From Variovorax ginsengisoli (GTDB taxonomy: Bacteria > Pseudomonadota > Gammaproteobacteria > Burkholderiales > Burkholderiaceae_C), in contig NZ_JAUJZH010000046.1 in NCBI RefSeq assembly GCF_030486595.1, forward strand, positions 1 to 44,843: a DNA stretch of 44,843 bases, read 5' to 3'. Numbering within the stretch: the stretch's first letter is position 1; every line of letters starts with the position of its first letter. Below are positions 7,924 to 15,923 of this stretch, in pieces. The notes under the pieces were generated by a model that was not told the origin of the DNA, searched no databases, and worked only from the letters and a program-made list of their open reading frames with translations. A program made the position numbers and the translations under genes.

Positions 7924-9405
7924 TCATGCGGCAGTGGGCGCCGGGCCTTCCAGGTAGCCGAGGATGGCCTTGGTCTCGAGGTATTCCTCCAGGCCTTCGA
8001 CGCCGTACTCGCGGCCATTGCCCGAGCGCTTGTAGCCGCCGAAGGGCGCATCGGGGCTCCAGGGCGGGTTGTTGAGGTGGACCTGCCCGGCGCGGATGCG
8101 CAAGGCCACCGCGTGCGCAGCCGCCAGGTCGCGGCCCTGCACGTGCGCGCCCAGGCCGTATTCGGTGCCGTTGGCGATGGCCACCGCCTCGTCCACGCTG
8201 TCGTAGGCGATGATCACCAGCACCGGGCCGAAGATCTCTTCCTGCGCGATCCGCATCTGCGGCTGCACGTCGGAGAAAAGTGTCGGGCGCACGTAGCAGC
8301 CACGCTCCAGCCCCTGCGGCCGACCGGGGCCGCCGCAGACGAGGCGGGCGCCTTCGGCCATGCCGACACCGATCATCTCCTGCACGCGATTGAACTGCGC
8401 GCGATTGGCCACTGGGCCGTGCGTGGTCTGCGGCGACCGCGGATCGCCCACGACAAATGCAGAGGCTGTCTCGCATGCGAGCCGCTCGACCTCCGCGAGG
8501 CGTTCGCGCGGCACGAGGATGCGGGTGGGCGCACTGCAGGACTGGCCGACGTTGCGCATACCGGCCGCCACCGCAGCCGGTATGGCGCGCGCGAAATCGG
8601 CATCGGGCAGGATGACGTTGGGCGACTTGCCGCCCAGTTCCTGCGCCACGCGCTTGACCGTCGGCGCGGCGGCCTGGGCCACCAGCACGCCAGCCCGGGT
8701 GGAGCCGGTGATGGAGATCATGTCGACGTCCGGGTGCGCAGCCAGAGCGGCGCCTACCTCTGGCCCTTGGCCGTTGACCAGGTTGAACACACCCGCCGGA
8801 GCGCCGGCGTCGTGCATCACTTCCGCGAACAACAACGCGCTTAGCGGCGACAGCTCGCTGGGCTTCAGGACGACGGTGCATCCCGCCGCCAAGGCGGGAC
8901 CGACCTTGGCGGTGATCTGGTAGAGCGGCCAGTTCCAGGGGGTGATCAGGCCGCACACGCCGATCGCCTCGCGCACGATGGCCGTGTCACCCCGATGGGT
9001 GAGGAAGGGATAGCTGCCCGCAATGTCCCGGGCCACGCGGATGTGCTCCGCCGCAACAGGCACCTGAGTGCTACGCGCCATGCCGATTGCCGCGCCCATC
9101 TCCAGTGAGATGGCCTGGGCAAACAACTCCGCGCGCTCGAGGATCAGACTGTGCACGCGATCGAGAAGCAAGGCCCTGCTGTGCGGGGAGCTCACGGACC
9201 CTGTCACGAAGGCGCGCTGCGCTGCAGCCACCGCGGCAGCAACGTCTCTTGAACTTCCCAGCGCGATCTCCGCGACGGGCTCGTCCGTCGATGGGTCGAC
9301 GACGGCGCTGCGAGCCTGCGCTTCGGGCACGACCCACTCGCCGCCAACGTACATGCGGTCCAGGCGGCAAGCACTCCTGAGGTGTTCGATGATCGGGGAG
9401 TTCAT
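7924..9405 (-). CDS. NAD(P)-dependent aldehyde dehydrogenase
   Basis: The product has 493 residues, normal for the family. The Rossmann and substrate regions include GLITPWNWPLYQ and KPSELSPLS, with catalytic Glu in QELGGKSP (near 255) and catalytic Cys in GQSCSAPTR (near 288). The C-terminal EIFGPVLVI and FGGYKRSGNGREYG motifs are intact. It would oxidise the aldehyde made by the aminotransferase or amine oxidase of the same block to a carboxylic acid. The start at 9405 (MNSPIIEH) lies next to the duplicated upstream region at 9411-9515, so it is probably the first gene of the leftward operon ALDH-bicupin-FAD oxidase-cyclodeaminase-dehydratase. In ectoine degradation the equivalent step is DoeC; that comparison is inference. 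Confidence 0.9.
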   Translation of the reverse strand: MNSPIIEHLRSACRLDRMYVGGEWVVPEAQARSAVVDPSTDEPVAEIALGSSRDVAAAVAAAQRAFVTGSVSSPHSRALLLDRVHSLILERAELFAQAISLEMGAAIGMARSTQVPVAAEHIRVARDIAGSYPFLTHRGDTAIVREAIGVCGLITPWNWPLYQITAKVGPALAAGCTVVLKPSELSPLSALLFAEVMHDAGAPAGVFNLVNGQGPEVGAALAAHPDVDMISITGSTRAGVLVAQAAAPTVKRVAQELGGKSPNVILPDADFARAIPAAVAAGMRNVGQSCSAPTRILVPRERLAEVERLACETASAFVVGDPRSPQTTHGPVANRAQFNRVQEMIGVGMAEGARLVCGGPGRPQGLERGCYVRPTLFSDVQPQMRIAQEEIFGPVLVIIAYDSVDEAVAIANGTEYGLGAHVQGRDLAAAHAVALRIRAGQVHLNNPPWSPDAPFGGYKRSGNGREYGVEGLEEYLETKAILGYLEGPAPTAA

Positions 9406-9410
9406 GGCAA

Positions 9411-9515
9411 AAAGTTTAGGCTGCGTGCCCCTCGCGCCGGTGCTGCAATGAGGGTCTTGCACGAAGGAGCCTGCGGTTGTGCGAGTCGCTACAAGCAGAT
9501 CCTGCCGTCGGCCAC
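9411..9515 (-). promoter_or_regulatory. Duplicated upstream regulatory region, copy A (before aldehyde dehydrogenase)
   Basis: This sequence aligns over about 100 bases with 11557-11660, roughly four of five bases identical by eye. A block at about 9471-9510 differs at only three or four positions. Each copy starts a few to a few tens of bases before the start codon of a leftward gene. The conserved block includes the palindrome GCAG-N3-CTGC at 9495-9505. It is probably a promoter/operator recognised by a common regulator. The Lrp protein encoded at 9548-10042 is the obvious candidate, but that is inference. Confidence 0.65.
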
Positions 9516-9547
9516 GTGCAGCCGGGAATGGACGGAACGAAAGCGCC

Positions 9548-10042
9548 TCAGCGCGGATGCGGAAACAGCCGCTCGATCGGACTGTGCGTCTTGATGAACG
9601 GCGACTTGATGACGATGTAGCTGAAGTACTTCGCGATTCCGATGTTGCGTTCGAGCAGTTCCTCGATCACTTCCTGGTAGTGGTTCACACCCCGCGTCAG
9701 GAAGCGCAGCAAGTAGTCGTAGCCGCCGCTCACCAGGTGGCATTCGAGCACCTCGTCGACCTCGCGGATGGCGGCCTCAAAGCGCACGAAATCCTCACGG
9801 TGGTGGTCCTGCAGCGTGACCTCGGTGAATACGGTGAGCGTGTCGCCGAGCTTCTCCAGCCGCAGGTGGGCACCGTAGCCGGCGATATAGCCGGCCTGCT
9901 CGAGCCGCTTCACGCGGATCAGGCAGGGGCTGGGCGACAGGCCCACCTCATCCGCCAGGTCCACGTTGGTCATGCGCCCGTTCTTCTGGAGTTGCGCCAG
10001 GATGCGCAGGTCGAGTCGGTCGATTTTGAAGGCTTCTGACAT
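9548..10042 (-). CDS. Lrp/AsnC-family transcriptional regulator
   Basis: The 164-residue product has the typical layout: an N-terminal winged helix (KIDRLDLRILAQLQKNGRMT, then DLADEVGLSPSPCLIRVKRL) and a C-terminal RAM effector/oligomerisation domain with SGGYDYLLRFLTRGVNHY. It resembles the second regulator at 32055 along its whole length, including the rare SPSPCL turn of the recognition helix and the VSGGYDYLL segment. Ectoine and amino-acid catabolic operons often carry such a local Lrp (DoeX in the ectoine case). It lies between the aminotransferase and aldehyde dehydrogenase genes on the same strand, next to upstream-region copy A. Confidence 0.92.
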   Translation of the reverse strand: MSEAFKIDRLDLRILAQLQKNGRMTNVDLADEVGLSPSPCLIRVKRLEQAGYIAGYGAHLRLEKLGDTLTVFTEVTLQDHHREDFVRFEAAIREVDEVLECHLVSGGYDYLLRFLTRGVNHYQEVIEELLERNIGIAKYFSYIVIKSPFIKTHSPIERLFPHPR

Positions 10043-10119
10043 GGCGGTGCCGAAAAACGAAGATAGCCCGATTCTGCGTCTGTCTCGTTGTGTTGGGGGG
10101 TCGGTATGCGGGTTTTCGC

Positions 10120-11523
10120 TCAGGCAGCCAATGCAGCGCGAACGTCCGGCGCTTCGAGCACCTCGTCGAGCGTCTTCTTCAGGCGCGAGAACATCTGCGC
10201 GAACTCGTCTTCGGTGAAGGTGAGCGCCGGCGCAAAGCCGAGAATGTGGTCGCCGAAGGAACGGAACACCAAGCCGTTTCGGTAGCCGGCGGCGAAGATG
10301 CGGTCGGCCAGGCCGAGTGCGGCATCGAAGCCGCGCTTGCTCGCCTTGTCGCTCACCAGCTCGAGCGCGCCGAGCAGTCCGCGATAGCGCGCATCGCCTA
10401 CCAGCGGATGCGCACGCAGCCCATCGAGCCCGGCCGCGAAGTGGGCCGCGCCGCGCTGGCCGTTGGCGAGCACGCCGCCCTCCTCGTACAGGCGCAGCAC
10501 CTCCAGCGCGACCGCGGCGCTGACCGGGTGTGCCGAATAGGTCGCGCCATGTCCGATCGACGCGCCCGCCGGCGCACCGTCGGCGATGCCGGCATAGACC
10601 TGCTCCGACATCATCGTTGCGCCCATCGGCGCGTAGCCGGCGGTCAGGCCCTTGGCCATGGTCATCAGGTCGGGCTCCACGCCCTCCGCCTCGCACGCGA
10701 ACATGGGGCCGGTGCGGCCGAAGCCGGTGATGACCTCGTCGACGACAAAGAGGATGCCGAGCTCGCGCGTGGCCTCGCGCATGGCCTTCAGCCAGCCTTT
10801 GGGCGGAACGATGACGCCGCCCGAGCCCTGAATCGGCTCGCAGAAGAAGGCCGCCACGTTGTCCGCGCCCAGCTCGGCCACCTTGGCGCGCAGCGCCGCG
10901 ACCGAGGCTGCGATCAGCGCCTGCGGGTCGGCGCCGTCCGCATGGCGGTAGGCGTAGGGCGACGGGATGTAGTGCTGCGTGGGCAGCGGCAGGTCGAAGC
11001 CGCGATGGAAGGCCGGCAATGCGGTCAGGCCGGCGCCGGTAGAGGAGGAGCCGTGGTAGCCGCGCTCCAGCGCGATGAACTGCTTCTTCGACGGCTTGCC
11101 GGTCGCGTTGTGGTACTGCACGATGAATCGCACCGCGGCGTCGATCGCCTCGGAGCCGCCGAGCGTCAGGTACACGCGGGTCAGCGAAGCCGGCGTGATC
11201 TGCACCAGCTTCTCGGCCAGGCGAATGGCAGGCTCGCTGCTGAAATGGAAGTAGCCGGTCGCATACGGAAGGCGGCGCATCTGCTCGGCCGCGGCCTGCA
11301 CCACGCTCTCCTGCCCGTAGCCCACGTTGACGCACCAAAGGCCGGCGAAGGCGTCGAGCAGTTCGTGGCCACTGGCATCGGTGAGCCACGCGCCGCGGCC
11401 CGAGGCGAGCACGGTGGGCCCGCGCTGCTCGTGTACGCGCCAGGGCGAGACGGGATGGATGAGATGGGCGCGGTCGATGACATCGAGCGCGGCCAGGTTG
11501 GGGAGTGCGGCGGAGTGCGTCAT
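10120..11523 (-). CDS. Class-III (omega) aminotransferase
   Basis: The 467-residue product is a PLP-dependent fold-type I enzyme. FAGLWCVNVGYG, the GGSEAIDAAVRF region, VVDEVITGFGRTG with the PLP-ring Asp, and MTMAKGLTAGYAPMG with the PLP lysine (near 290) are all present. Relatives move an omega-amino group from diamines, beta-alanine, 4-aminobutyrate or 2,4-diaminobutyrate to pyruvate or 2-oxoglutarate, giving an aldehyde. The aldehyde dehydrogenase two genes downstream could use that product. The ATG at 11523 lies about 35 bases from upstream-region copy B. It is probably its own transcription unit or the head of the unit with the Lrp gene (78-base gap). Exact substrate unknown. Confidence 0.9.
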   Translation of the reverse strand: MTHSAALPNLAALDVIDRAHLIHPVSPWRVHEQRGPTVLASGRGAWLTDASGHELLDAFAGLWCVNVGYGQESVVQAAAEQMRRLPYATGYFHFSSEPAIRLAEKLVQITPASLTRVYLTLGGSEAIDAAVRFIVQYHNATGKPSKKQFIALERGYHGSSSTGAGLTALPAFHRGFDLPLPTQHYIPSPYAYRHADGADPQALIAASVAALRAKVAELGADNVAAFFCEPIQGSGGVIVPPKGWLKAMREATRELGILFVVDEVITGFGRTGPMFACEAEGVEPDLMTMAKGLTAGYAPMGATMMSEQVYAGIADGAPAGASIGHGATYSAHPVSAAVALEVLRLYEEGGVLANGQRGAAHFAAGLDGLRAHPLVGDARYRGLLGALELVSDKASKRGFDAALGLADRIFAAGYRNGLVFRSFGDHILGFAPALTFTEDEFAQMFSRLKKTLDEVLEAPDVRAALAA

Positions 11524-11992
11524 GGAGGGGCGGTGGTCGGGTTTAAGGATGTCCGGAAGCTTAGGCCGCGCGCCTCTCGCGCTGGTGCTAGATTGGGGTC
11601 GTTGCGCAGAGCAGGCTGCGGTTGTGCGAGTCGCCACAGCAGATACTGCCGTCGCGTCCATGCCGGGGGGCTCTACGACGGGCGCACTCGACCGGCGGCA
11701 GCCGCGCCCGACACAAAGGCCAGTAAAAGCCCGAAGGTGGCACGGTGCGACTTGCCAGTAATTGCCTTGAAGACGCTTTCCACAAAGTCCAATCAGAGCA
11801 TGCGGCGTCACGTTAGAGCTCGAGGCACCGTCTGCCATCCGACGTTCGGGGGAGGCGACAGAAGAAGATGCCGGCAGCGCGCCGACAACGAAATCCTGTG
11901 CCGCAGCGCGCACCCACTTTGGTTCAGCGGCGCAGAAGTCGGCCCCTATGCTCATAGCAACGGCATTGCCGTCATCACTGGAGCTCTTCACC
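11524..11992. other. Divergent intergenic region between aminotransferase (-) and HAD/M20 pair (+)
   Basis: About 470 bases with no gene. The left part contains duplicated upstream region copy B. The rest carries the promoter of the rightward HAD-M20 pair; a GGAG stands nine bases before the ATG at 11993. Open frames across it are shadows. Confidence 0.6.
11557..11660 (-). promoter_or_regulatory. Duplicated upstream regulatory region, copy B (before aminotransferase)
   Basis: Partner of copy A at 9411-9515. Shared landmarks in the same order are a TTAGG-C-GCG start, CTCGCGC-GGTGCT, CTGCGGTTGTGCGAGTCGC (identical in both), and the palindrome GCAGATACTGC at 11639-11649 (GCAGATCCTGC in copy A). 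A one-base gap near the middle gives the best alignment. The distance to the start codon is similar but not identical. Read as a co-regulated promoter; which protein binds is not shown by sequence. Confidence 0.65.
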
Positions 11993-12691
11993 ATGTCCCT
12001 GCAAGATTTCAAGGTGCTCACCTTCGACGTCGTCGGCACGCTGATCGATTTCGAGGGCGGCATGCTCGCCTACCTGCGCTCCGCGGTGCCCGAGTCCCGG
12101 GTGACGGACGAGGATTTCCTCGCCGCCTACCGCCACGCGCGCGCCGACGGCACGGCCGGCTGGTACCCCGACGATCTCGCGCGCTGCTGGCATGCCATCG
12201 CACCGAAGCTGGGCCTGCCCGACACCGACGCACTCGCGCAGGGCCTGCGCGATTCGGTGGCGCAGTGGCCGGCGTTTCCCGATTCGGTGGACGCACTGAA
12301 GCGCCTGGCCAGGCGCTTCAAGCTGGTGACCATGACCAATGCGCAGCAATGGGCGCTGGCCCATTTCGACAAGACGCTGGGCTCTCCCTTCGACATGCTG
12401 CTCGCCTGCGACGACGCGCTGTGCGAGAAGCCCGATGCGCGCTACTTCGCCTACGCCCGCGGCCGCATCGAGGGCGCCTGGGGCTACAAGCAGGCGGACA
12501 ACCTGCACGTCGCGCAAAGCCAGTACCACGACATCGGCATTTCCAAGCAGTTGGGCATCACCACCTGCTGGATCGAGCGCCGCCATGGACAGAAGGGTTC
12601 CGGCGGCACGCTCGAATCCGAACACACCCAGCCCGACTACCACTTCCACACGCTGGCCGAGCTGGCCGACGCCGTCGAGGCGGGGCGTTGA
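11993..12691 (+). CDS. HAD-superfamily hydrolase, haloacid dehalogenase type II-like
   Basis: This 232-residue HAD hydrolase has the motif I nucleophile in KVLTFDVVGTLIDF (Asp near residue 10), motif II in LVTMTNAQ and a lysine in CEKPDARYF. Type II haloacid dehalogenases and related phosphatases share this fold. It is more distant from the two HAD proteins at 17015 and 28916 than those are from each other. I chose the ATG at 11993 (MSLQDFK) over 11948 because the family starts there and GGAG precedes it. Its stop overlaps the start of the M20 gene, so the two are coupled. Whether it removes a halogen or a phosphate is open. Confidence 0.82.
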   Translation: MSLQDFKVLTFDVVGTLIDFEGGMLAYLRSAVPESRVTDEDFLAAYRHARADGTAGWYPDDLARCWHAIAPKLGLPDTDALAQGLRDSVAQWPAFPDSVDALKRLARRFKLVTMTNAQQWALAHFDKTLGSPFDMLLACDDALCEKPDARYFAYARGRIEGAWGYKQADNLHVAQSQYHDIGISKQLGITTCWIERRHGQKGSGGTLESEHTQPDYHFHTLAELADAVEAGR

Positions 12692-13926
12692 CGCTGCACG
12701 CGATCGCCGCGCCGGTCGCCGACCTGTTGCCCGAACTGGTCGCGCTGCGTCGCGACCTGCACGCACATCCCGAGCTCGCGTTCGAGGAAAGGCGCACGGC
12801 GGCGCTCGTGGCGCAGGCGCTGCGGCTGCTCGGCCTCGAGGTCCATGAAGGCCTGGGCGGCACCGGCGTGGTCGGCACGCTCAGCTCCGGCAGCGGGACG
12901 CGCAGCGTCGGCCTGCGTGCCGACATGGATGCGCTGCCGATGGTCGAACTGGGGCGCGCCGCCCATGCCAGCCGCACGCAGGGCGTGCACCATGGATGCG
13001 GCCACGACGGCCACACCAGCATGCTGATCGGCGCCGCGCGCCAGCTGGCGCGCACGCGGCGCTTCGACGGCACGGTGCACTTCATCTTCCAGCCGGCCGA
13101 AGAAGGCAAGGGCGGCGCGCGAGCGATGATCGAGGACGGTCTGTTCGAGCGCTTCCCCTGCGACAGCGTCTATGCGCTCCACAACTGGCCCGACCTGCCC
13201 ATCGGCCATGTACAGACGCGGGCCGGCCCGATCATGGCCGCGGCCGACCGCTTCGACATCGTGCTGCGCGGTCGCGGCGGCCATGCGGCGCAGCCGCATC
13301 ACACACCGGACGCGATCCTCGCTGCCAGTCAGCTCGTTGCGCAGCTGCACACCATCGTTTCGCGCCGCATCGACCCGGGCGAATCGGCGGTGCTGTCGGT
13401 CACGCGCATCGAAGGCGGCCACAGCCACAACGTGCTGCCGGCCCAGGTGTCGATCACCGGCACCGTGCGCAGCTTAGATGCCGCATCGCAGGACCGCATC
13501 GAGGCGGCGCTGCGCGCCACTGTGGACGGCGTGGCGCTGGCCAGCGGCACGCAGGCGGAGGTGCGCTATGTGCGGTACTACCCGGCCACCGTCAACACGG
13601 CCACCGAGGCTGCGCTCGCGCTGGCCGCGGCCAAATCCATCGGCCTGCAGGCCGACATGGCGCCGCGCGCCGCCTTCACCTCGGAGGACTTCGCCTTCAT
13701 GTTGAAACACCGGCCCGGCGCCTACCTATGGCTGGGCCAGGGCCGCGCCGATCCGGGGCCGGATGGCGAACGCGCGCTGCATCACCCTTGCTATGACTTC
13801 AACGACGATGCGTTGCCGCTGGGCGTGCGCTGGTTCTGCGAAGTGGCCGAGCGCGAGCTGGCACCCGTTGCCGACCCGGCATCCGCGCCTGCTCTGTCCG
13901 TCGTGATGGCAAGGTCCACATGTTGA
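12688..13926 (+). CDS. M20-family metal-dependent amidohydrolase (hippurate hydrolase/N-acyl-amino-acid amidase type)
   Basis: The product has 412 residues. Metal-binding motifs are RADMDALPM, HHGCGHDGHTSMLIG (near 99-113), the catalytic PAEEGKGGA (near 137), and a late SEDFAF region with the final ligand. Such enzymes hydrolyse N-acyl or amide bonds of amino acids. The best start is a TTG at 12688 overlapping the HAD stop (TTGA), with a purine-rich GAGGCGGGG just before; no in-frame ATG lies upstream within the gene. The last ten or so residues run into a class-V aminotransferase remnant on the opposite strand, so the C-terminus has probably been rewritten. It may deacylate an imported substrate for the aminotransferase. 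Confidence 0.87.
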   Translation: MTLHAIAAPVADLLPELVALRRDLHAHPELAFEERRTAALVAQALRLLGLEVHEGLGGTGVVGTLSSGSGTRSVGLRADMDALPMVELGRAAHASRTQGVHHGCGHDGHTSMLIGAARQLARTRRFDGTVHFIFQPAEEGKGGARAMIEDGLFERFPCDSVYALHNWPDLPIGHVQTRAGPIMAAADRFDIVLRGRGGHAAQPHHTPDAILAASQLVAQLHTIVSRRIDPGESAVLSVTRIEGGHSHNVLPAQVSITGTVRSLDAASQDRIEAALRATVDGVALASGTQAEVRYVRYYPATVNTATEAALALAAAKSIGLQADMAPRAAFTSEDFAFMLKHRPGAYLWLGQGRADPGPDGERALHHPCYDFNDDALPLGVRWFCEVAERELAPVADPASAPALSVVMARSTC

Positions 13927-14090
13927 CGTTCGGATTGCGGCTGACCAGGCGAAAGTCCTCGATCGCGGCCTGCTCCACCACTCGGGTCGGCGGGCTGACG
14001 ACCGCGTTGTTCAGGTTGAGCAGGGGTTCCTGCGCCGGATAGCGCTCGCGCACCTGCTCCCAGCGCTGCTCGCTCGTTGTCCCGTTGAGG
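13913..14090 (-). pseudogene. N-terminal fragment of a class-V aminotransferase
   Basis: Minus-strand translation gives TSEQRWEQVRERYPAQEP, then LLNLNNAVVSPPTRVVEQA and FRLVSRNPNVNMWT. This is the N-terminus of class-V PLP aminotransferases of the isopenicillin-N-epimerase type. Homology stops at about 13913 where the end of the M20 gene begins, leaving only some 60 of about 400 residues. It lies in the gap between two convergent intact genes and marks an old deletion. Confidence 0.6.
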
Positions 14091-14103
14091 TTCCTGCATC
14101 TTC

Positions 14104-15045
14104 TCAGTACCCCCGCGCGCGATCGACGAGGCCGATCATCGGTTCGCTGGCCTCGAAACGGCGCAGGTTGTCCAGCACGACCTCGGCCGCGCTCAAGGGC
14201 TGCGTCATGCTCGCGATGTGCGGCGTGAGCTGGACGTTCGGGTGGCGCCAGAACGCATGCGCCGGCGGCAGCGGCTCAGGCTCGGTCACGTCGAGCACGG
14301 CATCGCCGATCTGGCCGCTGGCCAATGCAGCCAGCAGATCGGTATCGATCAACTGCGGCCCGCGGCCGACATGCACGAGGCCCGCGCCTTCCGGCAGCAT
14401 CGAGAACAGCCGCGCATCGAGAAAACCGCGCGTCGAATCGGTGAGCGGCAGCAGGCACACGAGGATCTCGGTACGCGCGAGGAAGGACGGCAGCTCGTCG
14501 GCACCCGCATGGCATTGCACGCCGTTGACTGCATGCCGAGAACGGCTCCACCCTGCGCAATCAAAGCCCAGGCCGACAAGCTGCGCCAGCACCGCCTGGC
14601 CCAGCGAGCCGAGCCCGAGCACGCCGACGCGCCGCTCGTCGGCGGACCGCACCGGCAGCGGGCTCCACTGGGCCTCCTGCTGCTGACGCCGGTAGCGCGG
14701 CATGTCGCGATGCAGGCCGAGCACCGCGTGCGTCACGTACTCGACCATGCCGCGCACGATGCCGGGCTCCACCATGCGCACCACCGGCAGTGCGGGGGGC
14801 AATGTCGCAAAGTCGAACTGGTCAACGCCGGCGCCGGAGGAGAACAGCACCTCGAGGTTCGGGAAGCGCTCGGCCAGGTCCTGTGGCGGTTCCCAGGCCG
14901 CAAGAAAGCGCACCTGCGCCGCATCGCCGACGTCGGGCCAGATGCGGAAGTCGATCTCGGGCGCGCGGCGCCGGAACACCTCGGCCCACTGGCGGCCGCG
15001 CACCGGATCTGATTTGTAGAGGAAGGTGGTCGTGCCCATTGCCAT
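14104..15045 (-). CDS. ghrA: Glyoxylate/hydroxypyruvate reductase A-like 2-hydroxyacid dehydrogenase
   Basis: This 313-residue D-2-hydroxyacid dehydrogenase has the length and the C-terminal VDRARGY ending of GhrA. The NAD(P)-binding motif is VGVLGLGSLGQAVLAQL, and the catalytic residues are Arg in HVGRGPQLID, Glu in VTEPEPLPP and His in LTPHIASMTQ. GhrA reduces glyoxylate or hydroxypyruvate to glycolate or glycerate in the cytoplasm. The ATG at 15045 overlaps the stop of the GNAT gene (TGATG), so the two form a coupled pair; an ATG two codons later is also possible. In this context it may reduce a 2-oxo acid released by the catabolic enzymes nearby. Confidence 0.85.
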   Translation of the reverse strand: MAMGTTTFLYKSDPVRGRQWAEVFRRRAPEIDFRIWPDVGDAAQVRFLAAWEPPQDLAERFPNLEVLFSSGAGVDQFDFATLPPALPVVRMVEPGIVRGMVEYVTHAVLGLHRDMPRYRRQQQEAQWSPLPVRSADERRVGVLGLGSLGQAVLAQLVGLGFDCAGWSRSRHAVNGVQCHAGADELPSFLARTEILVCLLPLTDSTRGFLDARLFSMLPEGAGLVHVGRGPQLIDTDLLAALASGQIGDAVLDVTEPEPLPPAHAFWRHPNVQLTPHIASMTQPLSAAEVVLDNLRRFEASEPMIGLVDRARGY

Positions 15046-15923
15046 CAACCGATAGCTTGGGTCACGATCGCGAACATCTTCGGCCCGCCCGGCGGCTCGG
15101 CAAGCGGGGCACCGCGCACCATCGTCGTCGGGGCGTCCACGCACGGCAGGCCGATGCTTTCGAGCCATTCAGTCAGCCCGCTTGCGAAGTCGATGTCGAT
15201 ACGCGTGAAGTTGCCGGCGTTGAGTCCGGCGAGATGCGCGATCAGCGCCTTGGCGCCTTCGGCGTCGGGCGCGACGACCGGACCGATCGCGTGCCCGCGT
15301 CCGAAGCGCCGCAGCATCGCGAAGCCCAGCGGCTCGTTGTCGTGATCGAGCACCACGCAGGCATCCGCGCCGGCGAGCAGGTCAGCGATCAACGCATCGC
15401 GCGGCATGCCGCGCGCCGCCGCGTCGAGCGCCTGCAGACCTGCAGCCTCATGGAGTCCGGCAGGCCGCAGCCGCCAGCCGGGCTTGAGCGCGATCATCGG
15501 TGCCGACTCCGCGATGCCTTGGTGCTGCCGCAGTTCGCCGGTGCGCACGAAGCCCAGCCGCTCGTACAGTCCGCGGCCTTCCGGGGTGGCGTGCAGCAGC
15601 ACGGTGTGTTCGTCGAGGCCCTCGAGCAGCGCGCTCATCAACCGTTGCCCGATGCGTCGTCCCTGGCAGGCCGGCGCCACGATCACGAGGCCGATGGTGG
15701 CGTGGTGCGCGCCCCAGCGCCAGCGCTGCGCGGTGGCAACGATGGCGCCGTCGCGCTCGACGACGAAGCCTTCGGCATGCGCGAACGCCTGCGCCCAGTC
15801 CGTCAGACGGTGCGGCCAGCGCAGCTGCGCCGACAGCGCGTGCGCAACTGGCAAGTCGCCGGTCGTCATCGGTCTCAGCACCATTTCGTCTGTGGTGGGT
15901 GCATCCAGGGTGCGATCAGGCAT
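15045..15923 (-). CDS. Tandem-domain GNAT N-acetyltransferase
   Basis: The 292-residue product has a first GNAT domain whose acetyl-CoA loop is IVAPACQGRRIGQRLM (about 82-97), ending in YERLGFVRTGELRQ. A second, more degenerate GNAT-like domain covers roughly 150-290 (EPLGFAMLRRFGRGHAIGPV). Two-domain proteins of this type acetylate amines or amino acids, or act as small-molecule detoxifiers. It leads the leftward pair with the GhrA-like reductase. Its promoter must lie in the 500-base gap shared with the divergent cupin operon. Substrate unknown; a role in acylating or detoxifying an intermediate of the island is conjecture. Confidence 0.85.
   Translation of the reverse strand: MPDRTLDAPTTDEMVLRPMTTGDLPVAHALSAQLRWPHRLTDWAQAFAHAEGFVVERDGAIVATAQRWRWGAHHATIGLVIVAPACQGRRIGQRLMSALLEGLDEHTVLLHATPEGRGLYERLGFVRTGELRQHQGIAESAPMIALKPGWRLRPAGLHEAAGLQALDAAARGMPRDALIADLLAGADACVVLDHDNEPLGFAMLRRFGRGHAIGPVVAPDAEGAKALIAHLAGLNAGNFTRIDIDFASGLTEWLESIGLPCVDAPTTMVRGAPLAEPPGGPKMFAIVTQAIG

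Noticed and set aside
9548..11389. 613-codon minus-strand open frame spanning the aminotransferase and Lrp genes, suggesting a fusion
   Set aside because: The N-terminal part is a wrong-frame reading of the aminotransferase; the Lrp gene has its own ATG at 10042.
10090..13926. Very long plus-strand open frame of more than 1,200 codons
   Set aside because: Only its last 412 codons encode the M20 enzyme; the rest is antisense to the aminotransferase or a shadow of the HAD gene, caused by high GC content.
12688..15923. N-acetyl-diaminobutyrate cycle formed by the GNAT and the M20 amidohydrolase
   Set aside because: They are in different, convergent transcription units, and the GNAT is not of the ectoine acetyltransferase (EctA) type, so no cycle can be supported.
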